DNA of 64,000 nt, taken from NCBI RefSeq assembly GCF_046348265.1, contig NZ_JAXMEO010000016.1; one strand, given 5' to 3'. The position numbers and the translations under genes are program-made. Below are positions 19,033-28,030 of the stretch, in pieces (within the stretch, counting starts at the first letter, position 1; each line of letters starts with the position of its first letter). The notes beneath the pieces were generated by a model. The model had not been told where the DNA came from. It ran no database searches and saw only the letters and a program-made list of their open reading frames with translations. This DNA is from Pelomonas sp937871895 (GTDB lineage: Bacteria > Pseudomonadota > Gammaproteobacteria > Burkholderiales > Burkholderiaceae_C).

Positions 19033-21003
19033 TTACTGGTAGCGATTGCCTTTGGTCACCAGCGGCCGGGCATCGGTGCGGAAGGGCCGGGCCGGCAGGC
19101 CGCTGCCGTCGTACAGGTTGCTCTCGGACGGGTTGTTGACCCAGCCGAAGCGCACGGCGTCGGGCGCGGTCAAGTCGGGGTGCCAGACGATCACGCGGCC
19201 GTTCTCCAGGCGCGCCTGGGCGGGCTTGAAGGGGCCGTCGCCCTGGGCCAGGGCAAAGCCGTTGAGGCTGGCGCCATGCACCTGCAGGTCGCGGCGGTCG
19301 AAGTCGAGCACCAGCTCCTTGCCCTTGGGCGTGGCCTTGACGAAGCGGGGGCCGGTGGCGTTGGCCGGATCGATGAGCCAGCGGGCCAGGCGCTCACCCA
19401 CGGCGCGCTTGTTGCGCGGGTGGATGTCGTTGGCGTTGCCGAGGTCGGTGGTGATGGCCATGCCGGTGTTGGGCAGGCTGAGCGTGGCGGTCTGGGCATC
19501 ACGCAGTTCGGCCCAAGGGGCGTCGTTGACGTTGTTGTCGGCCATCGGCAGGAAGGCCGCGAGCTGCACCCACAGGAAGGGCATCTCGGGCTGCGCAAAG
19601 TGCGCACGCCATTCGCGGATCAGCGTCGGGAAGTCCTCGCGATAGCGCTCGGCACGGCCGACATTGCTCTCGCCCTGGTACCAGATCACGCCGGCCACAG
19701 GCAGGCCGCGCAGCGGCTCGACCATGGCGTTGAAGGCGAGGGTGGGTGCGTCATTGGCCGAGGGCTGGGTGGCGAGCTTGGCCTGCACCACGCGCGCGGC
19801 CCAGGTGCCGGACAGCGCCACATGGCCGGCCGTGGTTTCAAGTCGCATCAGGGCCGGGTCGCCATAGAAGCCGCCGCCACCGCCATAGTCCGTGACGCGG
19901 ACGGCGATGACGTTGCGGCCTTCCTTCAGGAGGCCGGCCGGCACCGGGTGCCGACGAGCGCGGTCGTGCTGGCAGAAGCCGCCGACGCGCTGGCCATTGA
20001 CGTAGCTGTCGTCACAGTCGTCGATGTTGCCGAGGCTGAGCGTGGCAGCGCCTTGGGCCTGTGCGGCCGTGAGCGTGATCTCACGGCGGTACCAGACGAT
20101 GCCGTCCAGGTCCGCGAGGCCCTGGCTCTCCCAGACCTCGGGCGCCTTGAGCGTGGGCCAGCGGCTGTGGTCGTAGCCGGGCTCGGCCATCTTGGGGTCG
20201 TCGCTGGCTTTGAAGTCCAGGTTCGGCTGCCAGGCACTGACGCGCTTTTCGACCACGGCGTTCTTGTCGCTGGCGTAGTTCGCGTTGCTGGCGGGCAGGG
20301 CGCGCACCACGCCGGCCAGGTCCTCCCTGGCCAGCGCGGTGGCGCGGCTGAACCAGGTCTCGATGTGGCTGCCGCCCCAGGAGACGTCGAGCAGGCCGAT
20401 GGGCACTACCGGTTGCTTGTGGCTGGCCTGGTGGGCTTGCAGCGTGCGCGCAAAGTACCAGCCGATGGCGGAGAAATTGCCCGTCTGCCCGGCGCGGCCG
20501 ACGACCCAGGGCGCGGCGGGCAGGGTGGACTGGGGCGCGACATTGGCCGTCAGCGGCACGCGCATGTGGCGGATCGACGGCGCATCGGCGCTGCGGATTT
20601 CTTCATCGGCGCCGTCGGTGAACTTGAGCGGCCATTCCATGTTGGACTGGCCGGCGCACAGCCACACGTCGCCTACCCAGACGTCCGACAACTTGAGCTT
20701 GGACTTGCCCGCCTGCACCTCCAGCGCATGCGGCCCGCCTGCGCCGCGCGCGGGCAGCGTGGCCGACCAGCGGCCGGAGGCGTCGGCCTTGACCGTGACG
20801 CGCTTGCCGCCCCATTGGACGGTGACGGTCTGGGCAGCGTCGGCCTCGCCTTGCAGCACGGCGGGGCGGTCGCGCTGCAGCACCATGTGCTCGCCATAGG
20901 GCGGCAGCAGGGCGAGGTCTTTGGCCGCTGCGGCCTGGGCGAGCAGCAGGCCCAGCGAAATGGCGGACAGCAGGGCAGGGGTGTGGCGAAGGGGCGAGGA
21001 CAT
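19033..21003 (-). CDS. SGNH-type acetylesterase (sialate O-acetylesterase/CE20-like), likely acts on xylan
   Basis: Secreted 656-residue esterase with a signal peptide (LGLLLAQAAAA-K). The SGNH catalytic domain is split: block I with the nucleophile serine in CAGQSNMEWP, block III in VIWYQGESNVG, and the Asp/His block in NANDIHPRNK. Between the first two lies a jelly-roll of about 150 residues (YRREITLTAAQ... DSYVNGQRVG), as in sialate O-acetylesterases and the xylan acetylesterases grouped as CE20. A glycoside-hydrolase-like beta-sandwich precedes the catalytic part. No sialic acid genes are near, whereas xylanases are, so acetyl-xylan is the more likely substrate. Its ATG overlaps the LacI stop (TGATG), giving an operon with the regulator. 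Confidence 0.88.
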   Translation of the reverse strand: MSSPLRHTPALLSAISLGLLLAQAAAAKDLALLPPYGEHMVLQRDRPAVLQGEADAAQTVTVQWGGKRVTVKADASGRWSATLPARGAGGPHALEVQAGKSKLKLSDVWVGDVWLCAGQSNMEWPLKFTDGADEEIRSADAPSIRHMRVPLTANVAPQSTLPAAPWVVGRAGQTGNFSAIGWYFARTLQAHQASHKQPVVPIGLLDVSWGGSHIETWFSRATALAREDLAGVVRALPASNANYASDKNAVVEKRVSAWQPNLDFKASDDPKMAEPGYDHSRWPTLKAPEVWESQGLADLDGIVWYRREITLTAAQAQGAATLSLGNIDDCDDSYVNGQRVGGFCQHDRARRHPVPAGLLKEGRNVIAVRVTDYGGGGGFYGDPALMRLETTAGHVALSGTWAARVVQAKLATQPSANDAPTLAFNAMVEPLRGLPVAGVIWYQGESNVGRAERYREDFPTLIREWRAHFAQPEMPFLWVQLAAFLPMADNNVNDAPWAELRDAQTATLSLPNTGMAITTDLGNANDIHPRNKRAVGERLARWLIDPANATGPRFVKATPKGKELVLDFDRRDLQVHGASLNGFALAQGDGPFKPAQARLENGRVIVWHPDLTAPDAVRFGWVNNPSESNLYDGSGLPARPFRTDARPLVTKGNRYQ

Positions 21004-22061
21004 CAGGGGTTGACTCTCAAGGGTGGACGGACACGCGGCGGCGCGTCGGACTGGCGGCGGATCAGCTCGAAGCCGACCTGCGAATGGGCATAGGTTTCAG
21101 GCTGGCCGTTGCGGCGCGCGCGGACCTGGCGCACCAGGGCCTCGACGGCGGCGCGCGCCATCTCGGCCACGGGCTGATGGATGGTGCTGAGTTCGGGCCA
21201 GATGGTGGTGGCGATGGCCGTGTCGTCAAAGCCGACGACGGTCAGGTCGCCCGGCACATCCAGGCCCTGACGGTGCGCCACGGCGACGGCCGCAGCGGCC
21301 ATGTCGTCGTTGGCCGCAAAGATGGCGGTGGGGCGGGGGTCGAGCGCCAGCAGGCGCTCGGTCGCATCGAGGCCTGAGCGGTAGCTGAAGAGGCCAGTGG
21401 CCACGAGGGCGTTGTCCTGCGGCAGCTCGGCGGCGGCGATGGCGGCGCGGTAGCCGATCAAGCGCGGCGCGCTGACCGACTGGTCTGGATTGCCATTGAT
21501 GAAGCCGATGCGCCGGTGCCCCAGCGCGATCAGGTGGCGCGTCATCTCGAAGGCGGCGCGGTAGTCGTCGACGCCGATGGTGTGGAACTCGCCATCGGCC
21601 CGGGCGCTGGCGATGAGGGCCGTGGGGATGTCCATCTCGCGCATCAGTTCCAGCAGCGCCGGCGAGTCGCACAGCGGCGGGGGGAGGATCATGCCGTCGA
21701 TGCCGCTGCTGATGAGCGTGCGCACGTCGGCCAGGTCGGCGTCGCTCAGCTCGCATTTCTCGACGACGAGCTGCACATGGCTGCGGCTGGCTTGGTCCAG
21801 GAGGCCGACGAAGACCTCGGACATGAAGACCGCACTGGCCTGCCGGCACAGCACGCCGAGCCGCACCTGCTCGGAGCCCGCCAGGCGCTGCGCAGCCGCA
21901 TTGGGCCGGTAATTGAGCGCGGCGATGGCCTCGTTCACACGCGCTCGAGTGGATTCACGGACGCCATCCGCGCCATTGATCACCCGAGAGACCGTCATGG
22001 GCGAGACGCCGGCATGGCGGGCAACGACTTCGATGGTCGGGGCGGAACTCTTCTGCGCCAT
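21003..22061 (-). CDS. LacI-family transcriptional regulator of the xylan locus
   Basis: Sugar-responsive repressor of 352 residues: an N-terminal helix-turn-helix (TIEVVARHAGVSPMTVSRVI), the hinge helix (RPNAAAQRLAG), and a periplasmic-binding-protein-like effector domain (IFAANDDMAAAAV and VVGFDDTAIATTI are typical). The ligand is probably a xylose-derived sugar, inferred from the neighbours. It is divergent from the TonB receptor gene and overlaps the esterase start. A half-matching operator at 22122-22137 lies in front of its own start, which suggests autoregulation. Confidence 0.92.
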   Translation of the reverse strand: MAQKSSAPTIEVVARHAGVSPMTVSRVINGADGVRESTRARVNEAIAALNYRPNAAAQRLAGSEQVRLGVLCRQASAVFMSEVFVGLLDQASRSHVQLVVEKCELSDADLADVRTLISSGIDGMILPPPLCDSPALLELMREMDIPTALIASARADGEFHTIGVDDYRAAFEMTRHLIALGHRRIGFINGNPDQSVSAPRLIGYRAAIAAAELPQDNALVATGLFSYRSGLDATERLLALDPRPTAIFAANDDMAAAAVAVAHRQGLDVPGDLTVVGFDDTAIATTIWPELSTIHQPVAEMARAAVEALVRQVRARRNGQPETYAHSQVGFELIRRQSDAPPRVRPPLRVNP

Positions 22062-22121
22062 GAAAAGGGGAACTCGGGAGGCGGTGGCAGGAAAACGCCG
22101 GGGCGACGTGTCAGCGTCGAA

Positions 22122-22137
22122 TTGTGAGCGTTAACTT
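22122..22137. promoter_or_regulatory. Putative LacI-family operator in front of the regulator gene
   Basis: TTGTGAGCGTTAACTT; its reverse complement matches TGTTAGCGCTAACA at 11 of 14 positions. It lies 60 bp upstream of the regulator's ATG, where binding could give autoregulation. Confidence 0.45.
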
Positions 22138-22266
22138 TTTTGCCGCCGCGCTAGGGTGAACCCGGTGGCCGGAGGGCGGCACCGCCTGTGTCCAGGGGAC
22201 AACAACGCTTCGGATAAACACGGGGCAACCCGCTTGACGTTGTCTGACGACTGACCTTAGATTGCG

Positions 22267-22284
22267 AATGTTCGCGCTAACATT
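22267..22284. promoter_or_regulatory. Putative LacI-family operator in front of the TonB receptor
   Basis: AATGTTCGCGCTAACATT is an 18-bp palindrome with one mismatched pair. It is the best of three related sites and lies 78 bp before the receptor start. It resembles xylose-responsive operators (TGTTAGCGCTAACA type) known from Caulobacter-like bacteria. Confidence 0.7.
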
Positions 22285-22362
22285 TTGAATGTTAATGAAC
22301 AACATCACCTGTCGTCAGTTGACATCGGCGGCGGGTCCTGAGGTGATTAGGAGACATCAAAC

Positions 22363-25300
22363 ATGAGCAGCACCCCCCTAGGGCGGCCACAGGCCGCCCG
22401 CCATCTCGCACGCAAAGCCCTGCGCGTGACCCTGCTGGCCACCTTTGTGAGCCAGGCCTATGCGCAGCAAGCCGCCGCGCCCGCGCAGCAACTCGACACG
22501 GTCGTGGTCACGGGCATCCGGGCCTCGCTGTTGAGCTCGGCCACTGACAAGAAAAACGCCATCGAGTTCGTCGACACCATCAATGCCGAGGACATGGGCA
22601 AGTTCCCGGACCAGAACATTGCCGAGGCCATCAGCCGCATCCCCGGTCTGACCGTTTCGCGCGAGATCTCGGGCGAGGGCCTGCAGGTCCAGATCCGCGG
22701 TCTGGGCACCAGCTTCACCCGCATCCTGATGAACGGCGCACCGATTGCATCGGCCTCCACGGGCCGCACCGATGCGCAAAGCGCCAACCGTGAAGTCGAC
22801 ATGGACTTCCTGCCCGGCGAGCTGTTCAACAAGGTCACGGTGTCCAAGAGCCCGACGGCTTCCATGCTCGAAGGCGGCGCCGCCGGCATCGTGGACATGC
22901 GCAGCGTGCGGCCCTTCGACAAGCGCGGCTTCCGCAGCGCCTTCCAGGTGGTGGGTACCAAGAACGCCCCCGCCAAGAGCTGGGGCTCGCGCGGCTCGGC
23001 CATCGTCAGCAACACCTGGGACAACAAGTTTGGCGCCTTGGTCGGCCTCTCCTGGGCCAACAACAAGGTCAACACGACGGGCTTTGAGACCATTGGCTGG
23101 ACCAATGCCGGCCTCTCGGCCACCCAAAGCTCCAGCGCCACGCGCAACAGCACCGGCGGCGGCAACTGGACCATCCCGGGCAATGTGCCGGCCAATGCCG
23201 GCAGCGGCCTGGTGACGAATGACGTCATCAACGAGGCCTTCCTGCTCGCCAAGAACCCCGGCGCCAGCATCACCCAGATCGACAACGGCCTGATTCCCCG
23301 CCTGGGCCGCCGCATGGCATCGGAGGGCACGCGGGACCGCCTCAATGCCGTGGTCAGCCTGGAAGCCCGCCCCAACGATGACCTCGAGCTCTACCTCGAC
23401 GTCATGGCCGGCAAGAAGAAGAACAAGATCGAGCGCTCGGACATGAACTGGGTCGGCCGCTTCGGTGCCATGGTGCCGCTGAACCTCCAGTTCGACCGCA
23501 GTGACTGCGGCAGTGGCTGCGTGGTCACCAAGGGCACCTTCACCAACGCGCAGTGGTTCCTGGAATATCGCCCGTACACCGAGACGACGATCTTCCAGAG
23601 CTTCAACCCCGGCCTCGTCTACCAGATCAGCGACAACCTCAAGGTGGACGCCCAGATCAATTCGACCCGCAGCGACTTCCACCGCGAGTCGCCCACCGTG
23701 CTCTTGATCACCCCCGGCAGCTCGGGCGTTACCGTCGAGTACGACAACACCACCGGCACCCCGGTCATCAACACCAACATCAGCCTGAACGACCCCACCA
23801 AGTTCCAGTGGAACGGTGGCCGTCTGAACATGCAGGACGAGAAGCGCTGGGTGCGCACCGAAGGTGGCCGCTTCAACTTCACCTACGGCGACAAGAGCTT
23901 CATGGTCAAGGCCGGTGCGGCCTATGACGACGTCCTGCGCCGCATCACCAGTCTGAACGGCGATGCCTACTGGGAGAACCTGGCCTGCCGCCGTAACCTG
24001 AACGTCTTCCTGCCGGCGCCCAACACCACCAACGGCGCGGGCTCGGGCTGCAACGGCACCGGCACGGCCGGCGCGGCTGCGGCGTCCTACCCCGGCTACG
24101 GCACGGGCTCGACGGCGGGCGCCAGCCCGGCGTCCCTGCAGTTCCAGGGTCCGCTGATCCCCAATGGCTCGCTGCAGAACTACCTGCATGCCGACCCGCG
24201 CGGCTTCATCGGCCTGGATTGGGCCAAGTTCCGCGCCGACAGTGGCTATGACCAGGCCTACGCCAACACCCAGGTCTCGACCGGCAGCACCAACACCGGC
24301 ACCAACCCGGGCTTCATTCAGGAGAAGGTCACGTCCTTCTACGTGGAGACGGCGGGCCGCACCAGCCTGCTTGGCAACCGCTTTGCCTACAACCTGGGCC
24401 TGCGCCATGCGCGCACCGAGCAGACCTTCGGCACCCTGATCAGCACCGCCGACCCGCGCAATGCGCAGCTGAACCTGGGCGATGGTGGCCGCTTCCCGAA
24501 CCTCATCACGGAAGAGCTGACGCCCACGGCCTACAGCAACAACCTGCCCTCCGGCACCCTGGCCTACAACCTGCGCGACGACGTGCTGCTGCGTCTCTCG
24601 GGGTCCAAGACCATGACCCGCCCGAATCCGCAGGACCTGCGCCGCACGCAGCTGCAGTTCAGCGACCCGTCGGCCGCCCAGGCCACGCTCACCAACTCCG
24701 ACCTCAAGCCCTACCTCTCCAAGAACTGGGACCTGGGCCTGGAGTGGTACACCGGCCGCGAAGGCTATCTGGCCGCCGCGTTCTTCAAAAAGGACATCAC
24801 GGCCTTCACCTCGACGCAGAACATCACCTACAAGTTCGGCGACCTGGCGCAATGGAACTGGACCTACGCACAGCTGACCCAACAGCAGCGTGATGCCATC
24901 GCCGTGCGTTCGGGCTTGGCCGCAGGCCTGACCTCGCTGAATGCAGCCCAGACGGCGGCCGTCAACGCGCAGGACGTGCTGGTGTCGCAGCAGGTCAACT
25001 CCGACGCCTTGCTCAAGGTGAACGGCATGGAGCTGTCCTGGGTCCAGCCGCTGACCTTCCTGCCGGTGCAGGGCTTTGGCTTCACGGCTAACTACACCAA
25101 GGTCAAGCAGCGCGCCACCAACAACAGCGGCTTCATCGCGCTGGGCGTGCCTCCGCACACCTACAACCTGACCGCCTACTACGACGCCAAGGGCATCTCC
25201 TTCCGCGTGGCCCAGACCTTCACCAAGGGCTCGCAAGGCTCGACCCCGGGTCAGAACGGCATTGGCGCGGCCGCGATCTTCGGGACCGACTACAAGCAAG

Positions 25301-25485
25301 TGGACGTGTCCTCCCGCGTTGACCTGAGCCGCTTCCTGGGTTGGAAGACCGATGTGTCGATGAGCTTCGACGTCAACAACGTCACCAAGAGCATCCAGCG
25401 CGCCTACTTCCAGTTCGAGAACGCTCCTTTCACGATCTACGACCCGGGCCGTACCTACGCCGTGGGTCTGCGCGTCAAGTACTGA
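22363..25485 (+). CDS. TonB-dependent receptor for (xylo)oligosaccharides
   Basis: Outer-membrane transporter of 1040 residues, the TonB-Xanth-Caul type used for plant polysaccharide fragments. It has a signal peptide cut after QAYA, a TonB box (DTVVVTG, about 45-51), a plug domain (INAEDMGKFPDQNIAEAISR; IRGLGTSFTRILMNGAPI) and a large beta-barrel ending in YAVGLRVKY, with the terminal aromatic residue expected for barrel insertion. It starts at ATG 22363 after AGGAGACATCAAAC, a good ribosome-binding site. Control by the LacI protein through the operator at 22267-22284 is likely. Substrate is inferred from the GH8 and SMP-30 genes downstream. Confidence 0.95.
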   Translation: MSSTPLGRPQAARHLARKALRVTLLATFVSQAYAQQAAAPAQQLDTVVVTGIRASLLSSATDKKNAIEFVDTINAEDMGKFPDQNIAEAISRIPGLTVSREISGEGLQVQIRGLGTSFTRILMNGAPIASASTGRTDAQSANREVDMDFLPGELFNKVTVSKSPTASMLEGGAAGIVDMRSVRPFDKRGFRSAFQVVGTKNAPAKSWGSRGSAIVSNTWDNKFGALVGLSWANNKVNTTGFETIGWTNAGLSATQSSSATRNSTGGGNWTIPGNVPANAGSGLVTNDVINEAFLLAKNPGASITQIDNGLIPRLGRRMASEGTRDRLNAVVSLEARPNDDLELYLDVMAGKKKNKIERSDMNWVGRFGAMVPLNLQFDRSDCGSGCVVTKGTFTNAQWFLEYRPYTETTIFQSFNPGLVYQISDNLKVDAQINSTRSDFHRESPTVLLITPGSSGVTVEYDNTTGTPVINTNISLNDPTKFQWNGGRLNMQDEKRWVRTEGGRFNFTYGDKSFMVKAGAAYDDVLRRITSLNGDAYWENLACRRNLNVFLPAPNTTNGAGSGCNGTGTAGAAAASYPGYGTGSTAGASPASLQFQGPLIPNGSLQNYLHADPRGFIGLDWAKFRADSGYDQAYANTQVSTGSTNTGTNPGFIQEKVTSFYVETAGRTSLLGNRFAYNLGLRHARTEQTFGTLISTADPRNAQLNLGDGGRFPNLITEELTPTAYSNNLPSGTLAYNLRDDVLLRLSGSKTMTRPNPQDLRRTQLQFSDPSAAQATLTNSDLKPYLSKNWDLGLEWYTGREGYLAAAFFKKDITAFTSTQNITYKFGDLAQWNWTYAQLTQQQRDAIAVRSGLAAGLTSLNAAQTAAVNAQDVLVSQQVNSDALLKVNGMELSWVQPLTFLPVQGFGFTANYTKVKQRATNNSGFIALGVPPHTYNLTAYYDAKGISFRVAQTFTKGSQGSTPGQNGIGAAAIFGTDYKQVDVSSRVDLSRFLGWKTDVSMSFDVNNVTKSIQRAYFQFENAPFTIYDPGRTYAVGLRVKY

Positions 25486-25508
25486 TCCTCGACTGCTCTC
25501 CCCGGGCC

Positions 25509-25553
25509 TATCGCTGGATCTATCGCTGGATCTATCGCTGGATCTATCGCTGG
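25509..25553. repeat. 12-bp tandem repeat, 3.75 copies (TATCGCTGGATC)
   Basis: Three exact copies plus nine bases lie between the TonB-receptor stop and its terminator. The unit is a multiple of three and reads without stops (YRWI repeated) in one frame, but it is outside any convincing gene. Confidence 0.92.
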
Positions 25554-25565
25554 GCCCTCCTGCTT

Positions 25566-25599
25566 GGCGCCCCTTCTCACCGAGGGGCGCCCTTTTTTT
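25566..25599 (+). terminator. Rho-independent terminator after the TonB receptor
   Basis: Perfect 9-bp stem (GGCGCCCCT 25566-25574 with 25583-25591), 8-base loop, then seven T residues at 25593-25599. It separates the receptor from the SMP-30/GH8 pair, which must then have its own promoter or depend on read-through. Confidence 0.92.
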
Positions 25600-25645
25600 G
25601 GCCCTCGGCTACAGTGCCACGGCCCATTTTTGAAGCGACGCCACG

Positions 25646-26593
25646 ATGCTGCACGGCCCCCAGATTCCCTTCCAGCCCAATGCCCTCATGCCTGACGGAC
25701 GCGTCACCGTGCTGGACCCGCGCGGCGCTGGCTTGCGCCTCTTCCAGGGCACCGTCGAGCAGCTCTACACAGGCTGCCGCTGGGCCGAGGGGCCGGTGTG
25801 GTTTGGTGATGGCCGCTTCCTGCTCTGGAGCGACATCCCCGCCAATCGCATCCTGCGTTGGGACGAGACCAATGGCGTGGTCAGCGAGTACCGCAACCCC
25901 TCCAATCACGCCAATGGCCACACCCGTGATCACTTGGGCCGGCTCCTCAGCTGCGAACACCTGACGCGCCGCATCACCCGCACCGAGTGGGACGGCCGCA
26001 TCACCGTGCTGGCTGACCAGTACCAAGGCAAGCGGCTCAACTCCCCCAACGACATCGTCTGCCAGCGCGACGGCACCATCTGGTTCACCGACCCGGCGTT
26101 CGGCATCAGTGGCTGGTTCGAGGGCGAGCCCGCCGTGCCCGAGCTTCCCGAGAGCTTCTACCGCTTGAGCCCGGACGGCGAGCTGCGCTGCATGGACGAC
26201 AGCCTGGCCGCGCCAAACGGCCTGGCCTTCTCGCCCGACGAGAAGCTGCTCTATGTGATCGACAGCCGTAGCATGCCCCACCGGCAATTGCTGGCCTATG
26301 ACGTGGACGGCGCCCAGATCAAGAACCGGCGTGTGCTCTACACCGCCGACGATGGCGGCCAGCTCGACGGCTTCCGGCTCGACACCGCCGGCAACCTCTG
26401 GTGCGGCTACGGCGGCAGCGAGGCCACCAACGGCGTGCGCGTGCTGGCCCCAGACGGCACGCCGCTGCTGCACATCCAACTGCCCGAGCGCTGCGCCAAC
26501 CTGTGCTTTGGCGGCGCGCGCAAGAACCGCCTCTTCATGGCCAGCAGCCACAGCCTCTACGCGCTGCACGTCAACGCCCAGGGCGCGCTGTGA
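25646..26593 (+). CDS. SMP-30/gluconolactonase family protein
   Basis: Six-bladed propeller lactonase of 315 residues. Metal ligands of the family are visible: Glu in CRWAEGPVWF, Asn in RLNSPNDIVCQRDGTIWFTD and in LAAPNGLAFSPDEK, and Asp in LYVIDSRS. No clear signal peptide. The family hydrolyses sugar lactones such as glucono- or xylonolactone; next to a xylose-releasing GH8 enzyme a role on xylonolactone is reasonable but unproven. It overlaps the GH8 start by three bases (GTGA). Confidence 0.87.
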   Translation: MLHGPQIPFQPNALMPDGRVTVLDPRGAGLRLFQGTVEQLYTGCRWAEGPVWFGDGRFLLWSDIPANRILRWDETNGVVSEYRNPSNHANGHTRDHLGRLLSCEHLTRRITRTEWDGRITVLADQYQGKRLNSPNDIVCQRDGTIWFTDPAFGISGWFEGEPAVPELPESFYRLSPDGELRCMDDSLAAPNGLAFSPDEKLLYVIDSRSMPHRQLLAYDVDGAQIKNRRVLYTADDGGQLDGFRLDTAGNLWCGYGGSEATNGVRVLAPDGTPLLHIQLPERCANLCFGGARKNRLFMASSHSLYALHVNAQGAL

Positions 26594-27807
26594 TTGCGCG
26601 CCGCAGCCTGCTGGCCGCCGGCGCGCTGCCGCTATGGGGAGGCCGGGCCCGGGCCGCAGACCAACTGCCTCAACCAAGCTTGCGCAACCTCTTCGCCGAG
26701 GTCCTGGGCAAGACCGAGGCCGAGTTGGACCAGCGCATCGGTGCGGCTTACCAGCACCTCTTCCAGGGCGGGCCCGAGCAGCGCATCGTCTTCGACGTGG
26801 CGCCCGACATGGCCTACTGCGCCGACATCAACAACCAGGACGTCCGTTCCGAAGGCATGTCCTATGCGTTGATGCTGGCCGTGCAGCTCAACCAGCAGGC
26901 GGTGTTCAACCGCCTCTGGCGCTGGGCCACGCGTTTCATGCGCCATGCCGAGGGTGAGCGGCGCGGCTACTTCGCGTGGTCCTGCGCGTTGGATGGCAAG
27001 CATCTCGACCCGGGCAGCGCCAGCGACGGCGAGGCCTGGATCGCCATGGCCCTGCTGATGGCGGAGGCCCGCTGGGGCAATAGCGAGGGCCTGCTGCACT
27101 ACGGCGACCAAGCGCAGGCGTTGCTGGCCGAGATGCTGCACAAGCCGCGCACCGCGCGCGTCACGCCCATCTACGACCCGCAAGAGAAGCAGATCGTCTT
27201 CGCCCCGACGCCCGACGCGGCCGGCTTCACCGACCCGTCCTACCACCTGCCGGCCTTCACCGAGATCTGGGCGCAGCGTGCTGCCGATGCGGCCGACCGC
27301 CGCACCTGGCGCGAGGTGACCGACACCAGCCGCCACTTCTTCAAGCGCGCCGCGCATCCGCGTACCGGGCTGATGCCCGAGTACGCCTACTTCGATGGCC
27401 GCCCCTACACGCCCACCCACCATGGCCCGGGCAAGGCGGATTTCCGCTACGACGCCTGGCGCATCCTGGCCAATGTGGCCATTGACCATCAGTGGTGGCG
27501 CCGCGATGCCGAGTGGCAGATGGCGCAAAGCCAGCGTGTGCTTGGATTCCTGTCGGCCAACCCCAAGGGCAGCCTGTTCACGCTGGAGGGTAAGGCGCTC
27601 GACGAGGGCCGTTCACTTGGCCTCGTGGCGATGCTGGCGGTGGCCGGGCAGGGCTGCCCGGATGCGCGCCAGGCCAAGACATGGCTCCAACGCCTGTGGG
27701 ACGCACCGATGCCCGTCGGCCGCTACCGCTACTACGACGGGCTGCTCGCCCTCTTGGGCCTGCTGCAGGCTGGCGGGCGCTTCAGGCCCTGGGGCGCAAC
27801 GGTTTGA
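26590..27807 (+). CDS. GH8 reducing-end xylose-releasing exo-oligoxylanase
   Basis: Removes xylose from the reducing end of xylo-oligosaccharides with inversion. The 405-residue protein begins at GTG 26590 with a twin-arginine-like leader (ARRSLLAAGAL). Catalytic features of GH8 are present: the acid Glu in SEGMSYALMLAV (about residue 87), Asp in ASDGEAWIAMALLMAEARW (about 143) and the base Asp in FRYDAWRILANV (about 287). The last is followed by the family segment VAIDHQWW. Length and the YRYYDGLLALLGLL ending match exo-oligoxylanases rather than GH8 cellulases. It is translationally coupled to the lactonase. Confidence 0.92.
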   Translation: MIARRSLLAAGALPLWGGRARAADQLPQPSLRNLFAEVLGKTEAELDQRIGAAYQHLFQGGPEQRIVFDVAPDMAYCADINNQDVRSEGMSYALMLAVQLNQQAVFNRLWRWATRFMRHAEGERRGYFAWSCALDGKHLDPGSASDGEAWIAMALLMAEARWGNSEGLLHYGDQAQALLAEMLHKPRTARVTPIYDPQEKQIVFAPTPDAAGFTDPSYHLPAFTEIWAQRAADAADRRTWREVTDTSRHFFKRAAHPRTGLMPEYAYFDGRPYTPTHHGPGKADFRYDAWRILANVAIDHQWWRRDAEWQMAQSQRVLGFLSANPKGSLFTLEGKALDEGRSLGLVAMLAVAGQGCPDARQAKTWLQRLWDAPMPVGRYRYYDGLLALLGLLQAGGRFRPWGATV

Positions 27808-27810
27808 CGA

Positions 27811-27826
27811 AGCCCCGAGGGGGGCT
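27811..27826. terminator. Possible weak hairpin between convergent genes
   Basis: AGCCCC-GAGG-GGGGCT, a 6-bp stem with a 4-base loop directly between the GH8 stop and the convergent small-protein stop. There is no T-run on either side, so termination is uncertain. Confidence 0.4.
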
Positions 27827-28030
27827 CTACTCAGCCGTCTTGCAGTTCGGCTTGCACACCACCTCATTGCGTCCCAGCACGCGCAGCGACTGCAGGCTGG
27901 ACGGCGGGCGGTGTTTGCCGCACTTGAAGCACGACCGCGTGTGGCCACTGCCCAAAAAGGGCGAGCCCCCCACTTTGGAGGAGTAACGCAGGCCGCCCTC
28001 CCGGACTGCGGTAACGGTGTCTTTGCTCAT
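27827..28030 (-). CDS. Small four-cysteine (zinc-ribbon-like) protein
   Basis: A 67-residue soluble protein of unknown function with C-x2-C (SCFKCGKHRP) and C-x3-C (VVCKPNCK) pairs that probably bind one zinc. It shares the plan GLRY-S-K...SPF...SCF-CGKHRP...LG...VC-P-CK with the gene at 28829-29068; the two are paralogues on either side of thymidine kinase. Start ATG 28030 (MSKDTVTAVREGGLRY). It is divergent from tdk, with a 164-bp gap. Its conserved KHRP after the first pair suggests nucleic acid or ribosome contact, but this is a guess. Confidence 0.75.
   Translation of the reverse strand: MSKDTVTAVREGGLRYSSKVGGSPFLGSGHTRSCFKCGKHRPPSSLQSLRVLGRNEVVCKPNCKTAE

Noticed and set aside
22121..22131. 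ATTGTGAGCGT as a true E. coli-type lac operator
   Set aside because: Only the left half resembles it. The better explanation is a degenerate copy of the local TGTTAGCGCTAACA operator.
22378..25299. 973-residue open frame on the minus strand
   Set aside because: Lies wholly inside the TonB receptor gene on the other strand, has no recognisable domain, and is an artefact of high-GC codon bias.
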